Part shown: positions 7,729 through 8,038 of the stretch, piece after piece
How the letters are laid out: each line of letters opens with the position of its first letter
Position numbering within the stretch: the first letter of the stretch is position 1
Assembly (NCBI GenBank): GCA_044359885.1
Contig: JBIKLI010000202.1
Coordinates: 1 to 8,038 of the forward strand
DNA: 8,038 nt
Reading direction: 5' to 3'
Source of the DNA: CAIOSQ01 sp044359885
GTDB taxonomy: Bacteria > Pseudomonadota > Alphaproteobacteria > CACIAM-22H2
Position numbers and translations under genes: made by a program
The notes under the pieces: model-generated
Database searches by the model: none
Told to the model about the DNA's origin: nothing
Seen by the model: only the letters and a program-made list of their open reading frames with translations

Positions 7729-8038
7729 CTAGACGAAGCGCACGCAGACCGGCGTGCCGACGGCCACCGCCTCGCCGGCCGGCGACGGCATCCCGCTCGC
7801 CGGATCGATCGCGAACACGACGACGCTGTCGCTGTCCTGGTTGGCGGCCAGAAGGAAGCGCCCGTCGGGGCTGAGGCAGAAATCGCGCGGGGTGCGCCCG
7901 CCGGTGGCGACATGGCCGCGGGCCTCCATCAGGCCGCTCGCCGGGTCGATCGCGAAGACCGCGATGCTGTCGTGGCCGCGATTGGATCCATAGACGAACC
8001 GCCCGCCGGGATGGACGCGGATCTCGGCGCAGGTGCTG
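7729..8038 (-). CDS. Lactonase-family beta-propeller protein (6-phosphogluconolactonase YbhE type), C-terminal fragment
   Basis: This gene runs leftwards and its 5' part lies beyond the right edge; 102 residues remain before the TAG (complement of 7729-7731). The fragment begins STCAEIRVHPGGRFVYGSNR and continues through GRTPRDFCLSPDGRFLLAAN to a C-terminus of TPVCVRFV. These are hallmark strands of the last blades of the seven-bladed lactonase family (Pfam Lactonase), which includes the 6-phosphogluconolactonase YbhE; full members are about 330-400 residues. Two blades share the near-identical strand DSxxVFAIDPASG. Members hydrolyse sugar lactones, but many homologues are uncharacterised, so the exact substrate is open. 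It converges on hyuA with 23 bases between the two stop codons, so it belongs to a separate transcription unit. Confidence 0.9.
   Translation of the reverse strand, partial: STCAEIRVHPGGRFVYGSNRGHDSIAVFAIDPASGLMEARGHVATGGRTPRDFCLSPDGRFLLAANQDSDSVVVFAIDPASGMPSPAGEAVAVGTPVCVRFV
7793..7972. repeat. Pair of near-identical blade-coding repeats in the lactonase gene
   Basis: Bases 7793-7831 and 7934-7972 match at 34 of 39 positions and are 141 bases (47 codons) apart, the length of one propeller blade. On the - strand they encode DSVVVFAIDPASG and DSIAVFAIDPASG. This is internal protein repetition, not a mobile repeat. Confidence 0.75.

Overview
The window is very GC-rich with strong third-position G/C bias and compact gene spacing. 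The protein families and codon use suggest an alphaproteobacterium, perhaps a Rhodospirillales- or Hyphomicrobiales-like soil or aquatic species. That is inferred from composition and gene content only. Six intact or partial genes lie on the + strand and one partial gene on the - strand. No RNA gene, CRISPR array, insertion sequence or phage gene is visible.

Region 1 (1-1227): the C-terminal end of an AmpG-like major facilitator transporter overlaps by 4 bases (ATGA) a complete Gfo/Idh/MocA-family oxidoreductase. The two are probably translationally coupled. The oxidoreductase substrate cannot be read from the sequence.

Region 2 (1228-3721): a distinctly AT-rich 60-base patch (about 40% G+C) precedes a two-gene signalling-type module. 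The first gene encodes a small exported protein of the sulfite-oxidase (SUOX) molybdopterin fold that contains no cysteine at all, so it cannot hold the cofactor in the usual way. The second encodes a membrane-bound hybrid histidine kinase with one extracytoplasmic loop, intact HisKA and HATPase domains and a C-terminal receiver. A cofactor-free SUOX-fold protein next to a periplasm-facing kinase suggests it may be the kinase's ligand-binding partner. This is the most interesting part of the window.

Region 3 (3799-7705): a hyuB-hyuA pair encodes the two large subunits of a hydantoinase/5-oxoprolinase/acetone-carboxylase-superfamily enzyme, separated by 22 bases and in the order B then A. The motifs are intact, but the substrate (hydantoin, oxoproline, ketone or other) is undetermined.

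Region 4 (7706-8038): after a 33-base period-14 tandem duplication that straddles the hyuA stop codon, a convergent - strand gene encodes the C-terminal third of a beta-propeller lactonase (YbhE/Pgl-type). It runs off the right edge.
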